This document shows positions 15,585 through 25,722 of a DNA stretch of 33,117 nucleotides, piece after piece. Source of the stretch: Ga0074130 sp035565355 (GTDB taxonomy: Bacteria > Pseudomonadota > Gammaproteobacteria > Burkholderiales > Rhodocyclaceae); the NCBI GenBank assembly GCA_035565355.1, contig DATMSM010000013.1, forward strand, positions 1 to 33,117. The letters are read 5' to 3'. Each line of letters starts with the position of its first letter. The stretch's first letter is position 1. The position numbers and the translations under genes were made by a program. Under the pieces are notes generated by a model. The model was not told where the DNA came from, did no database searches, and saw only the letters and a list, made by a program, of their open reading frames with translations.

Positions 15585-15670
15585 GCGGTAGATGGCACTT
15601 TGCCATAGCCCCATAGTCCCCCATCGGCCATTTTGGCGGCGGCGGGCTGCCGGTGTTGCGGTCGGTCGGA

Positions 15671-15676
15671 TACACT
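15671..15676 (+). promoter_or_regulatory. -10 hexamer of pabBC (leaderless arrangement)
   Basis: TACACT is followed by CCGCGC and the pabBC ATG, the same 6-nt spacing as on the divergent ispD side. No Shine-Dalgarno sequence or strong -35 is seen. Confidence 0.4.
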
Positions 15677-15682
15677 CCGCGC

Positions 15683-17476
15683 ATGTCAGAAGCCAGCACC
15701 CCGCACGCCCCCTTTGCCCTGCTCGAAAACACGCGCGATCCGCGGGCACCCGTCCGGCGCTATAGCCGCCCTGTGGGCAGCATCGTCGCCCAACACCTCG
15801 AACAGGTAGCCCCGGCGCTGGCGCAACTCGATGCCGCCCGTGCCCGCGGCCTGCATGCCTGCGGCTATCTTGCCTATGAAGCCGGCTATGCGCTGCAAGG
15901 GCTGCCCATGCCCGACTTCCCGGCGCCGTACGACGCGCTGCCGCTGCTGCACTTTCAGCTATTCGAGCACTGCGAGCTGATCGACGCGGAGACCGCCGCC
16001 GCCTGGCTCACGCAGATGGCGGGCAGCGAGGCCTGCGCCGTCCATGCCGCCGAACTGGCGGAGGATGCTGCCAACTACCAGCGCAAGATTGCCCAGATAC
16101 GCGGCCTGATCCGCGATGGCGAAACCTATCAGGTCAACTACACCCTGCCCTGCCGCTTCCAATATTCGGGCAGCGCGGCGGCACTGTATCTGGCGCTGCG
16201 TCAGACGCAGCGCGTCGCCTATTCCGCCTTTCTGAGCTTCCCCGAGGCGCAGATCCTCTCGCTCTCGCCCGAACTCTTTATCGAGCGGCGCGGCACTAGC
16301 TTGACCACGCGGCCGATGAAAGGCACCGCTGCACGCGGTAGCAGCGCAGCCGAAGACAGCGAAATTGCCGAGCATCTGCGCAACGATCCCAAGTCGCGCG
16401 CCGAGAATCTGATGATCGTCGACCTGCTGCGCAACGACCTCGGCCGCGTCGCCGAGACCGGCAGCGTGCGCGTACCGACGCTGTTCGAAGTGGAAAGCTA
16501 CGAGACCCTGCAACAGATGACCTCCACGGTCACCGCGACCTTGCGCGCGGAGACAGCGCTGCCGGAGATACTCAGCGCCCTCTTCCCCTGCGGCTCCATC
16601 ACCGGCGCGCCCAAGCATCGCACCATGCAGATCATCGCCGAGCTTGAGCAGGAAGCGCGCGGCCTCTACACCGGCGCCATCGGCTACCTCGAACCCGGCG
16701 GCGACTTCTGTTTCAGCGTGCCGATCCGCACCGTCGTTTCCAGCACCCCGGGCAAGGCGCTCATGGGTGTGGGCAGCGGCATCGTCTACGACTCGGATGC
16801 CGATGCCGAGTATGCCGAGGTCCAGCTCAAGACGCGCTTCCTGCAGGAAGTGAATCGCGAGCTCGGCCTGATCGAATCCATGCGCCTCAATCCGGACGGC
16901 AGCATCGGCCAGCGCGAACTGCACATGGCGAGACTCAGACAGGCCGCACAGGTCTTCGGCTTCTATGTGCCGGAACGCGCGATTCAGGAAGAACTCGATG
17001 CCTATGCGAAACACCGCCCGCAGACCGAAGCGCGCCGCCTGCGCCTGCAGCTCAATCACGACGGCACCTTCAGCCTCGCCGACTTCGCCATTCCGGCGCT
17101 GCCGGCGCGGCCCATGGTCGTGCTCAGCGACCGGGGCATAGACAGTAACTCCATCTTCCGCCGTCACAAGACCACGCAACGCAGCCTCTACGAAGCCGAG
17201 TACGCACGCGCCGCCAAAGCCGGCGCCTACGAGGTGCTCTTCCTCAACCAGCACGGCCGCGTGGCAGAAGCCGCGCGCCACAATCTCTTTATCCGCAAGA
17301 ACGGCCAGTTGATCACGCCACCGATAATCGACGGCGCCCTGCCCGGCATCCTCAGACAGAGCATGCAAGCCGAACTGATTGAACAGCCGCTGACGCTGGA
17401 CGATCTCAAGAGCGCCGACCACATCTACATCGGCAACGCCGTGCGCGGCCTGACTGAAGTCTTTTTCCAGCCATGA
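15683..17476 (+). CDS. pabB: Fused aminodeoxychorismate synthase component I / 4-amino-4-deoxychorismate lyase
   Basis: A 597-residue two-enzyme protein of p-aminobenzoate (folate) synthesis. The PabB part (1 to about 390) has the chorismate-binding fold with PMKGTAARG (211-219); K213 is the lysine that distinguishes PabB from TrpE. CGSITGAPKHRTMQII (303-318) and GLYTGAIGYL are also present. The C-terminal part (about 400-597) is a PLP class IV fold: RRHKTTQR with the PLP lysine K496, then YEVLFLNQHGRVAEAARHNLF. The fusion joins the last two steps in one polypeptide; the glutaminase PabA must come from elsewhere. I chose ATG at 15683 because the upstream 10 codons are promoter. It overlaps the acetyltransferase gene by 4 nt. 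Confidence 0.95.
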   Translation: MSEASTPHAPFALLENTRDPRAPVRRYSRPVGSIVAQHLEQVAPALAQLDAARARGLHACGYLAYEAGYALQGLPMPDFPAPYDALPLLHFQLFEHCELIDAETAAAWLTQMAGSEACAVHAAELAEDAANYQRKIAQIRGLIRDGETYQVNYTLPCRFQYSGSAAALYLALRQTQRVAYSAFLSFPEAQILSLSPELFIERRGTSLTTRPMKGTAARGSSAAEDSEIAEHLRNDPKSRAENLMIVDLLRNDLGRVAETGSVRVPTLFEVESYETLQQMTSTVTATLRAETALPEILSALFPCGSITGAPKHRTMQIIAELEQEARGLYTGAIGYLEPGGDFCFSVPIRTVVSSTPGKALMGVGSGIVYDSDADAEYAEVQLKTRFLQEVNRELGLIESMRLNPDGSIGQRELHMARLRQAAQVFGFYVPERAIQEELDAYAKHRPQTEARRLRLQLNHDGTFSLADFAIPALPARPMVVLSDRGIDSNSIFRRHKTTQRSLYEAEYARAAKAGAYEVLFLNQHGRVAEAARHNLFIRKNGQLITPPIIDGALPGILRQSMQAELIEQPLTLDDLKSADHIYIGNAVRGLTEVFFQP

Positions 17477-17970
17477 TCACCATCATCCGCGCCAAGCTGA
17501 TCAACCCCGACCACGCAGCTGCGCTGATGCGCCTGATGGACGAATACGCCAGCGGGCCCACCGGCGGCGGCCAGCCGCTCAATGCCTACACCCGCGCTCA
17601 TCTCGTCGCCACCCTGCGCACCCGCCCCGGCGCGCATACCTTGCTGGCGGTGGAACGCGACGAAGCAGGTGGTGAAATCTATGTCGGCCTGTTGAACGCC
17701 TTCGAAGGCTTCTCCACCTTCGCCTGCCAGCCGCTGCTCAATATCCACGACGTCGTTGTCAGCGCAGCATGGCGCGGTAAAGGCATAGGTCGGCAGTTGA
17801 TGCAGGCCGCCGAGGAACTCGCGCGCGAGCTCGGCTGCTGCAAGCTCACCCTGGAAGTGCTCGAAGGCAATACCAAGGCCCGCGCCGCCTACGAATCGCT
17901 CGGCTATGCCGGCTATGAACTCAAGCCCGAGATGGGCAAGGCGCTGTTCTGGCAGAAGACGCTGGACTGA
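17473..17970 (+). CDS. GNAT-family N-acetyltransferase
   Basis: A 165-residue acetyltransferase with the acetyl-CoA loop RGKGIG (101-106) after the strand IHDVVVSAAW, and the C-terminal LTLEVLEGNTKARAAYESLGY block typical of GNATs acting on small molecules or protein N-termini. The substrate is unknown. Its ATG overlaps the pabBC stop (ATGA), so it is translated from that mRNA; a folate-related role does not follow from that. Its stop codon and the convergent ABC-F stop lie in the two arms of an inverted repeat (CTGAAAC 17967-17973, GTTTCAG 17990-17996), which may serve as a weak shared terminator. Confidence 0.9.
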   Translation: MITIIRAKLINPDHAAALMRLMDEYASGPTGGGQPLNAYTRAHLVATLRTRPGAHTLLAVERDEAGGEIYVGLLNAFEGFSTFACQPLLNIHDVVVSAAWRGKGIGRQLMQAAEELARELGCCKLTLEVLEGNTKARAAYESLGYAGYELKPEMGKALFWQKTLD

Positions 17971-17992
17971 AACTGACCGTCGCCGGCCCGTT

Positions 17993-19669
17993 TCAGGCAG
18001 CCTTTTGGGCTACTTTCAGCTCTTCGCGCGAGCGCTTGGCTTCTTCCAGCAGATAGCGCTGGTAGTCGTCGAGGTCGCCGTCGAAAGGTTCGATGCCGCC
18101 GCGCGAGACCAGCCAGAATTCGTCGCAGACCGCACGCAATAGCGAGCGGTCGTGGCTGACCAGCATGACCGTGCCTTCGAATTCATTCAAGGCAATGCTC
18201 AGGGCTTCGCGGGTGGCCAGATCCAGGTGGTTGGTCGGTTCGTCCATCAGCAGCAGGTTCGGGCGTTGCCACACCAGCATGCACAGCACCAGGCGCGCCT
18301 TTTCGCCGCCGCTCATGGTGCCGACCGCCTGCTTGACCATATCGCCGGCGAAATTGAAGGTGCCGAGGAAGGTGCGCAGGTCCTGCTCGCGGCCGCTCTG
18401 CACGCCGCCGCGGCCGGTCAGGCTACTCTCCTTGGCCAGGCGCGTCATATGTTCAAGCGGACTGTCCTGCGGGCGCAGCACATCGAGTTCTTGCTGCGCG
18501 AAGTAGCCGATACTCAAACCCTTGCCCTGCAGCACGGTACCGCTGATGCTGGGGATCGCACCGGCGATGGTCTTGACCAGGGTCGACTTGCCCTGGCCGT
18601 TGGCGCCGAGAATGCCAATGCGCTGGCCGGCCATGACCGACTTGTTGACGTTGCGCACGATGATGGTCGGGCCTGAATCTTCAGGGGCATCGTCGAGCGG
18701 CGCATAACCGAGGATCGCCTTCTCCATGGTCAACATGGGGTTCGGCAGATTCAACGGTTCCTTGAATTCGAAATTGAAATCGGCCTGGGTCAGGACCGGC
18801 GCCAGGCGCTCCATGCGGTCCAGCGCCTTGACGCGGCTTTGGGCTTGTTTAGCTTTACTGGCCTTGGCCTTGAAGCGGGCGATGAACTTCTGCAGATGCT
18901 CGATCTTGTCCTGTTGCTTCTCGAACGAGGCCTGTTGCAGCAACATCTGCTCGGCACGCATGTCCTCGAAGGTGCTGTAGTTGCCACCGTAGCGCGTGAG
19001 CTTGCTGTTTTCGATGTGCAGGGTCACGGAAGTGACCGCATCGAGGAATTCGCGGTCGTGGCTGATCACCACCATGGTGCCGGGGTAACGCTTGAGCCAG
19101 GCCTCCAGCCACACCAGTGCATCGAGGTCCAGGTGATTGGTCGGTTCGTCGAGCAGTAGCAGGTCGGACGGGCACATCAGCGCGCGCGCCAATTGCAGGC
19201 GCATGCGCCAGCCGCCGGAGAAGCTGTTCACCGGATTGTCGAGTTCGGTTGTTCTAAAGCCCAAGCCCAAAATCAGCGCCTGCGCCTTGGCTTGCGCCTC
19301 GTACTCGCCGGCCTCGCCGAGATGCATGTAGGCATGTGCCATGCGCTCGCCGTCGCCACTCTCTTCGGCCGCCGCGACTTCGGCACGCGCCTCCATCAGG
19401 ATGCTGTCGCCTTCGATCACGAAGTCGGTCGCGCTCTGCTCGGTCTCGGGCATGTCCTGCGCCACCTGCGCCATATGCCACTTGGCGGGAATGCTGTAGT
19501 CGCCACCGTCTTCGTGCAGGGTGCCGTTGAGCAGCGCAAACAGCGTGGACTTGCCGGCGCCGTTGCGGCCGACCAGGCCGACCTTTTCGCCCGGTGTAAG
19601 CGTAGCGGACACGCCGTCGAGCAGGGTCTTGGTGCCGCGCCGCAGCGTGACGTTCTTGAGGATGATCAT
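17993..19669 (-). CDS. ABC-F family ATPase (YheS-like)
   Basis: A 558-residue soluble protein with two ABC domains and no membrane segments. The first Walker A is GRNGAGKST (34-42), with signature SFSGGWRMRLQLARAL and LLLDEPTNHLDLDALVW; the second half has GANGQGKST, MSGGEKARLVL and LLMDEPTNHLDL. The charged P-site-tRNA-interaction linker lies between the domains (KFIARFKAKASKAKQAQSRVK). ABC-F proteins act on ribosomes. The N-terminus resembles E. coli YheS, but the C-terminal extension of that protein is absent. The start is ATG at 19669 with GGAG 7 nt upstream; the open frame continues a few codons further but has no support. Confidence 0.93.
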   Translation of the reverse strand: MIILKNVTLRRGTKTLLDGVSATLTPGEKVGLVGRNGAGKSTLFALLNGTLHEDGGDYSIPAKWHMAQVAQDMPETEQSATDFVIEGDSILMEARAEVAAAEESGDGERMAHAYMHLGEAGEYEAQAKAQALILGLGFRTTELDNPVNSFSGGWRMRLQLARALMCPSDLLLLDEPTNHLDLDALVWLEAWLKRYPGTMVVISHDREFLDAVTSVTLHIENSKLTRYGGNYSTFEDMRAEQMLLQQASFEKQQDKIEHLQKFIARFKAKASKAKQAQSRVKALDRMERLAPVLTQADFNFEFKEPLNLPNPMLTMEKAILGYAPLDDAPEDSGPTIIVRNVNKSVMAGQRIGILGANGQGKSTLVKTIAGAIPSISGTVLQGKGLSIGYFAQQELDVLRPQDSPLEHMTRLAKESSLTGRGGVQSGREQDLRTFLGTFNFAGDMVKQAVGTMSGGEKARLVLCMLVWQRPNLLLMDEPTNHLDLATREALSIALNEFEGTVMLVSHDRSLLRAVCDEFWLVSRGGIEPFDGDLDDYQRYLLEEAKRSREELKVAQKAA

Positions 19670-19821
19670 GCAAAAACTCCGGGAATCTGTGATCTGCAAC
19701 AGGCCTTTGCTCGATCAAGCAAATCGGCCGACAGAGCATTCCAACGAAGTCCCTGCGTGCAACGAAGGGCGCGAGTGTACCTTGTCTGACGGCCCTTTTC
19801 TCTTTGTTTTCTGCGATTTAT

Positions 19822-19850
19822 CTGATACCGGACGCGATAGCTTTTATAAT
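19822..19850 (+). promoter_or_regulatory. dbpA promoter with consensus -10 abutting the start codon
   Basis: CTGATA (19822-19827), a 17-nt spacer and a perfect TATAAT (19845-19850) form a good sigma-70 promoter. The ATG is only 5 nt further on and there is no Shine-Dalgarno sequence, so the mRNA should be leaderless. Confidence 0.75.
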
Positions 19851-19855
19851 CCGGC

Positions 19856-21301
<1,446 letters not shown>

Positions 21302-21330
21302 TGTGCGGTTGGCGCTGTCGGATCAGGCTG

Positions 21331-21357
21331 ATACGCGCACCACGCAGGCACGCGTAT
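21331..21357. promoter_or_regulatory. Dyad before the flavin reductase gene
   Basis: ATACGCG (21331-21337) and CGCGTAT (21351-21357) form a perfect 7-bp inverted repeat with a 13-nt spacer, 30 to 130 nt from either gene. There is no T-run, so an operator is more likely than a terminator. The binding protein is unknown. Confidence 0.3.
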
Positions 21358-21393
21358 GATCCAATCATTATTCCTTACGCATACGGATAAATC

Positions 21394-21948
21394 ATGAGCA
21401 CATCCACGAATACGCTGAAAGTCCTTGGTATCTGCGGCAGCCTGCGTGAAGAGTCACGCAATATGGGCATGCTGCGCTACGTGCGCGACAACGCACCTGC
21501 CGACATGCAGATCACGATTGCCGACCTGAGTGCCGTGCCCTTCTTCGTCCGCAACGAAGACAAAGCACCCGCCGTGCAAGCGCTGCTCAAGCAATTCGAA
21601 GAAGCCGATGCTTTCATCTTCGCCTGCCCGGAATACAACTACTCCATCGCCCCAGCGCTCAAGAACGCCATCGACTGGGCCTCGCGTGCAGAAAACAACA
21701 AACTGCTCGCCGGCAAGCCGGCCGCCATGTTCGGTGCCGGCGGCGGCATGGGCTCCTCGCGCGCGCAGCACCACCTGCGTCAGGTCACTTCGGCCCTGAA
21801 TATTCACTTGCTCAACAAGCCGGAGGTGTATGGCAACGCCTTTGGCGACGCCTTCAACGATCAGGGCGATCTGGTCGATGCCAAGTTGCAGGGCTACTTG
21901 CTCAAACAGCTCGCTGCACTCCAGGCCTGGGCCACTCAGCTCACCTGA
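21394..21948 (+). CDS. NADPH-dependent FMN reductase family protein
   Basis: A 184-residue flavodoxin-like protein. The FMN phosphate loop is GSLREESRN (15-23), PEYNYSIAPALKNAIDWAS is the signature that packs on the flavin, and MFGAGGGMGSSRAQHHLRQV follows. Such enzymes reduce FMN, quinones, azo dyes or chromate in vitro; the natural substrate here is open. GGAT lies about 5 nt before the ATG. It follows dbpA by 92 nt on the same strand with a dyad in between. Confidence 0.93.
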   Translation: MSTSTNTLKVLGICGSLREESRNMGMLRYVRDNAPADMQITIADLSAVPFFVRNEDKAPAVQALLKQFEEADAFIFACPEYNYSIAPALKNAIDWASRAENNKLLAGKPAAMFGAGGGMGSSRAQHHLRQVTSALNIHLLNKPEVYGNAFGDAFNDQGDLVDAKLQGYLLKQLAALQAWATQLT

Positions 21949-21980
21949 GCATCTCTATAGATTCAATCACTTAAGCAGAA

Positions 21981-22008
21981 CACAGGTAGCGCCGAAAGCG
22001 CGCCTGTG
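21981..22008 (+). repeat. GC-rich stem-loop after the flavin reductase gene
   Basis: CACAGG (21981-21986) pairs with CCTGTG (22003-22008) and inner GCGC (21989-21992) with GCGC (21998-22001) around a CGAAA loop. It lies 32 nt after the stop and lacks a T-run; it could be a weak terminator or a 3' end stabiliser. Confidence 0.5.
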
Positions 22009-22021
22009 CTAGCATTCGCGC

Positions 22022-22146
22022 CTTGTTTCACGGCCCGCATGGCGCGGCCGCCCCATGCCCGCCCAGTCATTTGGGAGGGCATTGCTGTTTCTACTTCGTT
22101 GCTTAACGCAGCCCTGCCCGTCGTTTCGGGAGGGCCTTTTTGTTTT
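22022..22146 (+). ncRNA. Candidate small RNA or mfd leader with tandem GGGAGGGC hairpins
   Basis: The stretch holds two similar stem-loops: 22055-22082 (ATGCCCGCCCA with TGGGAGGGCAT, one mismatch, loop GTCATT) and 22111-22135, which ends in a strong intrinsic terminator. A 28-nt unpaired-looking linker lies between. A TGC-TAGCAT extended -10-like element (22007-22015) would start a transcript of roughly 125 nt. No coding frame with family features is present. It may be an independent sRNA or a transcription attenuator of mfd. Confidence 0.35.
22111..22146 (+). terminator. Intrinsic terminator directly upstream of mfd
   Basis: GCCCTGCCCG (22111-22120) pairs with CGGGAGGGC (22127-22135) with one bulge and a TCGTTT loop, followed by CTTTTTGTTTT. 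It ends 15 nt before the mfd ATG, so any transcript from upstream must read through it to express mfd. Confidence 0.85.
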
Positions 22147-22161
22147 CTGAATTTGCCTTTT

Positions 22162-25100
22162 ATGCAGTCCCGCATCTCCAAGCTTCCCGTGCCGCGCCCC
22201 GGCTCCCCGACCGACCTGCCGCCTGCAGCCGGCTCGGCCGATGCTCTCGTTCTCACGCAGCTGATTCCTCAAGGAGCGCCGCTGGTGGTCATTGCCAGCA
22301 CGCCGCTGGATGCACAGCGCCTGCATGAAGAAGCCAAATGGTTCGCCCCAGACCTGCGCGTGCATTTCCTGCCGGACTGGGAAACCCTGCCCTATGACGC
22401 CTTCTCACCGCACCAGGATCTGGTGTCGGAACGACTGGCGACGCTTTATGCCGTCATGCGCGGCGAATGCGACCTGCTGGTAATCGCCGCCGGCACCGCC
22501 CTGACGCGCATCGCGCCTGCACAATACCTCGCCGCCCATACCTTCTTCCTCAAAAAAGGGGACAAGCTGGACATTGAGGGCCTGCGCGCCCAGCTTGTCA
22601 CGGCCGGATATGAACATGTCACTCAGGTCGTGGCACCCGGTGAATACAGCATACGTGGCGGCCTCGTTGACCTTTATCCGACCGGCGCTGCGCTGCCCTT
22701 CCGCATCGACCTGTTTGACGATGAAGTCGAATCCATCCGCAACTTCGACGCCGACTCGCAGCGCACGCTGTTTCCCGTGTCGGAAATCCGCATGCTGCCG
22801 GCACGCGAATTTCCCATGGACGAGAAAGGCCGAACGACCTTCCGCCGCCGCTTCCGCGAGACCTTCGAAGGCGACCCAACGCGCACGCAGATCTACAAGG
22901 ACATTTCCAACGGCACGCCGACCGCCGGCATCGAGTACTACCTGCCGCTGTTCTTCGACGAAACCGCTACCCTGTTCGACTACCTGCCGGAAGGCAGCCG
23001 CGTGCTGCTGCACCACAACGTGCCGGGCGCGCTGGCCGAGTTCTGGGTCGATCTCAAAAGCCGCTACTCCATGGTCGGCGGCAACCGCTCGCGGCCGGTG
23101 CTGCCGCCGGGCGAAATCTTCCTCAGCGACGAACAGTTCTTCGTCGCCCTACAGAAGCTGCCGGTCTGGCGCATCAAGCCGGCCGACAAACAGGACGACG
23201 TCGAGCGCGAGATCATCCCGCCAGTGGCGCTGGCACCCATGTCGATTGCCACCGACCGCCGCGCCGAAGATCCGCTGCGCCTGCTGCGTCACCACCTCAA
23301 TACCTTTCAGGGTCGTACCCTGTTGCTGGCCGAGTCGCCGGGCCGGCGCGAAACCATTCTCGAGTTTCTCGTCACCAACGAGTTGCGCCCGGATGCCTCG
23401 ACCGACTTCGCGGACTTCCGCAGCGCTGAAGCACGCTTCATGCTCGGCGTGGCACCGCTGTCTTCGGGCTTTGTGGTGCCCGAGCAGGAATACTGCATCC
23501 TCACCGAGAACGAGCTCTACGCCGCCACGGCGCGGCCGCGCGGCAAGCGCGGCGCGTCGCAGCGCACGAATCTCGAGGGCTGGCTGCGCGACCTGTCCGA
23601 ACTCAAGATTGGCGATCCGGTCGTGCATGAAAGCCACGGCATCGGCCGCTACAAGGGGCTGATTCACTTCGACTACGGCGACGGCGACAATGAGTTCTTG
23701 CATCTTGAATATGCCGGCGGCGACACGCTCTATGTGCCGGTATCGCAGCTACAGGTCATTTCGCGTTACAGCGGCGCCGACCCGGATGCGGTCGAGCTGC
23801 ATAAGCTCGGCAGCGGTCAGTGGGACCGCGCCAAGCGCAAGGCCGCGCAGCAGGTGCGCGATACCGCCGCAGAATTGCTCAATCTCTACGCCCAGCGCGC
23901 CGCGCGCGAGGGCCACAAGTTCGAGTTCCTGCAGCAAGATCTGGATGCCTTCGCCGAAGGCTTCGGCTTCGAGGAAACCCCCGACCAGCTTGCCGCCATC
24001 AATGCCGTGATCGAGGACATGACTTCGGGCAAGCCCATGGATCGCCTCGTTTGTGGCGATGTGGGCTTCGGCAAGACCGAGGTGGCCCTGCGTGCCGCCT
24101 TCGTCGCCATCGCAGACGGCAAGCAGGTGGCCATGCTGTGCCCGACCACGCTGCTGGCCGAACAACACTACCAGACCTTTGCCGACCGCTTTGCCGACTG
24201 GCCAGTCAAAGTGGCCGAAATCTCGCGCTTCCGCAGCGCCAAGGAACAAAACCAGGCCATCGCCGATCTCGCCGCCGGCAAGATCGACATCCTCATCGGC
24301 ACACACCGCCTACTCTCCGCAGACGTCAAGTTCGACCGCCTCGGCCTCGTCATCATCGACGAGGAACATCGTTTCGGCGTGCGCCAGAAAGACGCCCTCA
24401 AGGCGCTGCGCGCCGAAGTGGATGTACTGACGCTGACCGCCACGCCGATTCCGCGTACGCTGGGATTGTCACTGGAAGGCCTGCGCGACTTCTCGGCCAT
24501 TGCCACCGCGCCGCAGAAGCGCCTGGCAATCAAGACCTTCCTCTACCCCTGGTCCAAGGGGGTGATCCGCGAAGCCTGCCTGCGCGAATTCAAGCGCGGC
24601 GGCCAAGTCTATTACCTGCACAACGAAGTCGCCACCATCGAGAACATGAAGGAGCGCCTGCAGGCCCTGCTGCCCGAGGCGCGCATCATCGTCGGCCACG
24701 GCCAGTTGCCGGAGCGCGAGTTGGAGCGCGTGATGAAGGAGTTCACGCAGCAGAAACACAATCTGCTGCTGTGCTCGACCATCATCGAGACCGGCATCGA
24801 CAATCCGCACGCCAACACGATACTCATCGGCCGCGCCGACAAGTTCGGCATTGCCCAGCTGCACCAGCTGCGCGGCCGCGTCGGTCGCTCACACCACCAG
24901 GCCTATTGCTACTTGCTCAGCGACCAGGACGCCAAGCCGTCAAAGCAGGCGGCCAAGCGCCTGGAAGCGATCCAGATGACCGAGGACCTGGGCTCAGGCT
25001 TCTTCCTTGCCATGCACGACCTGGAAATTCGCGGTGCCGGCGAAGTGCTGGGCGAGAACCAGAGCGGCGAGATCCACGAGATCGGCTTCGCCATGTACAC

Positions 25101-25617
25101 AAACATGCTCAACGCCGCAGTCAAGGCGCTCAAGGACGGCAAGGAAGTGCCGGACCTGACCCAGCCGCTGTCGGTAACCTCCGAGATCAATCTGCGCTAC
25201 CCGGCGCTGTTGCCGGATGACTACTGCCCCGACGTGCATGAACGCCTCACGCTGTACAAGCGCCTGTCTAATGCCGATTCGCGTGAAGAGTTGCAGGACC
25301 TGCAGGAAGAGCTGATCGACCGTTTCGGCGAAATGCCGCCGCAGACGCAATCGCTGATGGAAACGCACAAGCTGCGCATCGCCTGCGTGCCGCTGGGTTT
25401 GACCAAGATCGATGCGTCGGACAACACCATCAATCTGCAGTTCGTGCCTAACCCGCCCGTCGATCCGGCCGACATCATCATGCTGATCCAGAAGGACCGC
25501 AACCTCAAGCTCGCAGGCCAGGACAGGCTGAGCTGGAAGAAAAACACCGACACCCTGCAGGAACGCGTCACGGCGATCCGCGAACTGCTAAGCAAACTCC
25601 AGCCACCAGGAAAATAG
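22162..25617 (+). CDS. mfd: Transcription-repair coupling factor Mfd
   Basis: An 1151-residue protein, close to E. coli Mfd (1148). It has the UvrB-like N-terminal module (VVIASTPLDAQRLHEEAKWF, FLPDWETLPYDAFSPHQD), the RNA polymerase-interacting domain near IGDPVVHESHGIGRYKGL, the RecG-like translocase with GDVGFGKTE (632-640), DEEHRFG (733-739) and the TRG-type ARTLG-like region (IPRTLGLSL), and a C-terminal UvrB-binding-like domain. It removes stalled RNA polymerase and recruits UvrA. The frame is open back to 22006, but ATG at 22162 gives the family N-terminus (MQSRISKLPVP); the earlier part covers the terminator. There is no clear Shine-Dalgarno sequence or promoter between the terminator and the ATG. 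Confidence 0.97.
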   Translation: MQSRISKLPVPRPGSPTDLPPAAGSADALVLTQLIPQGAPLVVIASTPLDAQRLHEEAKWFAPDLRVHFLPDWETLPYDAFSPHQDLVSERLATLYAVMRGECDLLVIAAGTALTRIAPAQYLAAHTFFLKKGDKLDIEGLRAQLVTAGYEHVTQVVAPGEYSIRGGLVDLYPTGAALPFRIDLFDDEVESIRNFDADSQRTLFPVSEIRMLPAREFPMDEKGRTTFRRRFRETFEGDPTRTQIYKDISNGTPTAGIEYYLPLFFDETATLFDYLPEGSRVLLHHNVPGALAEFWVDLKSRYSMVGGNRSRPVLPPGEIFLSDEQFFVALQKLPVWRIKPADKQDDVEREIIPPVALAPMSIATDRRAEDPLRLLRHHLNTFQGRTLLLAESPGRRETILEFLVTNELRPDASTDFADFRSAEARFMLGVAPLSSGFVVPEQEYCILTENELYAATARPRGKRGASQRTNLEGWLRDLSELKIGDPVVHESHGIGRYKGLIHFDYGDGDNEFLHLEYAGGDTLYVPVSQLQVISRYSGADPDAVELHKLGSGQWDRAKRKAAQQVRDTAAELLNLYAQRAAREGHKFEFLQQDLDAFAEGFGFEETPDQLAAINAVIEDMTSGKPMDRLVCGDVGFGKTEVALRAAFVAIADGKQVAMLCPTTLLAEQHYQTFADRFADWPVKVAEISRFRSAKEQNQAIADLAAGKIDILIGTHRLLSADVKFDRLGLVIIDEEHRFGVRQKDALKALRAEVDVLTLTATPIPRTLGLSLEGLRDFSAIATAPQKRLAIKTFLYPWSKGVIREACLREFKRGGQVYYLHNEVATIENMKERLQALLPEARIIVGHGQLPERELERVMKEFTQQKHNLLLCSTIIETGIDNPHANTILIGRADKFGIAQLHQLRGRVGRSHHQAYCYLLSDQDAKPSKQAAKRLEAIQMTEDLGSGFFLAMHDLEIRGAGEVLGENQSGEIHEIGFAMYTNMLNAAVKALKDGKEVPDLTQPLSVTSEINLRYPALLPDDYCPDVHERLTLYKRLSNADSREELQDLQEELIDRFGEMPPQTQSLMETHKLRIACVPLGLTKIDASDNTINLQFVPNPPVDPADIIMLIQKDRNLKLAGQDRLSWKKNTDTLQERVTAIRELLSKLQPPGK

Positions 25618-25722
25618 TCCGAAAGCACTCGGGGATTTCTGCGTTCCGCAATTCGCTGCAACTTTTCGGGCGAAAGACTGCCAGACCCCGGATCAACATA
25701 GCCATACATGAAAGGAAGCGGA

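Noticed and set aside
15959..17422. 487-codon minus-strand frame opposite pabBC
   Set aside because: Shadow of the PabB codon pattern; no start context, no recognisable domain.
22006..22161. N-terminal extension of Mfd by 52 codons
   Set aside because: The extension covers two hairpins and an intrinsic terminator, and Mfd homologues start at the 22162 ATG.
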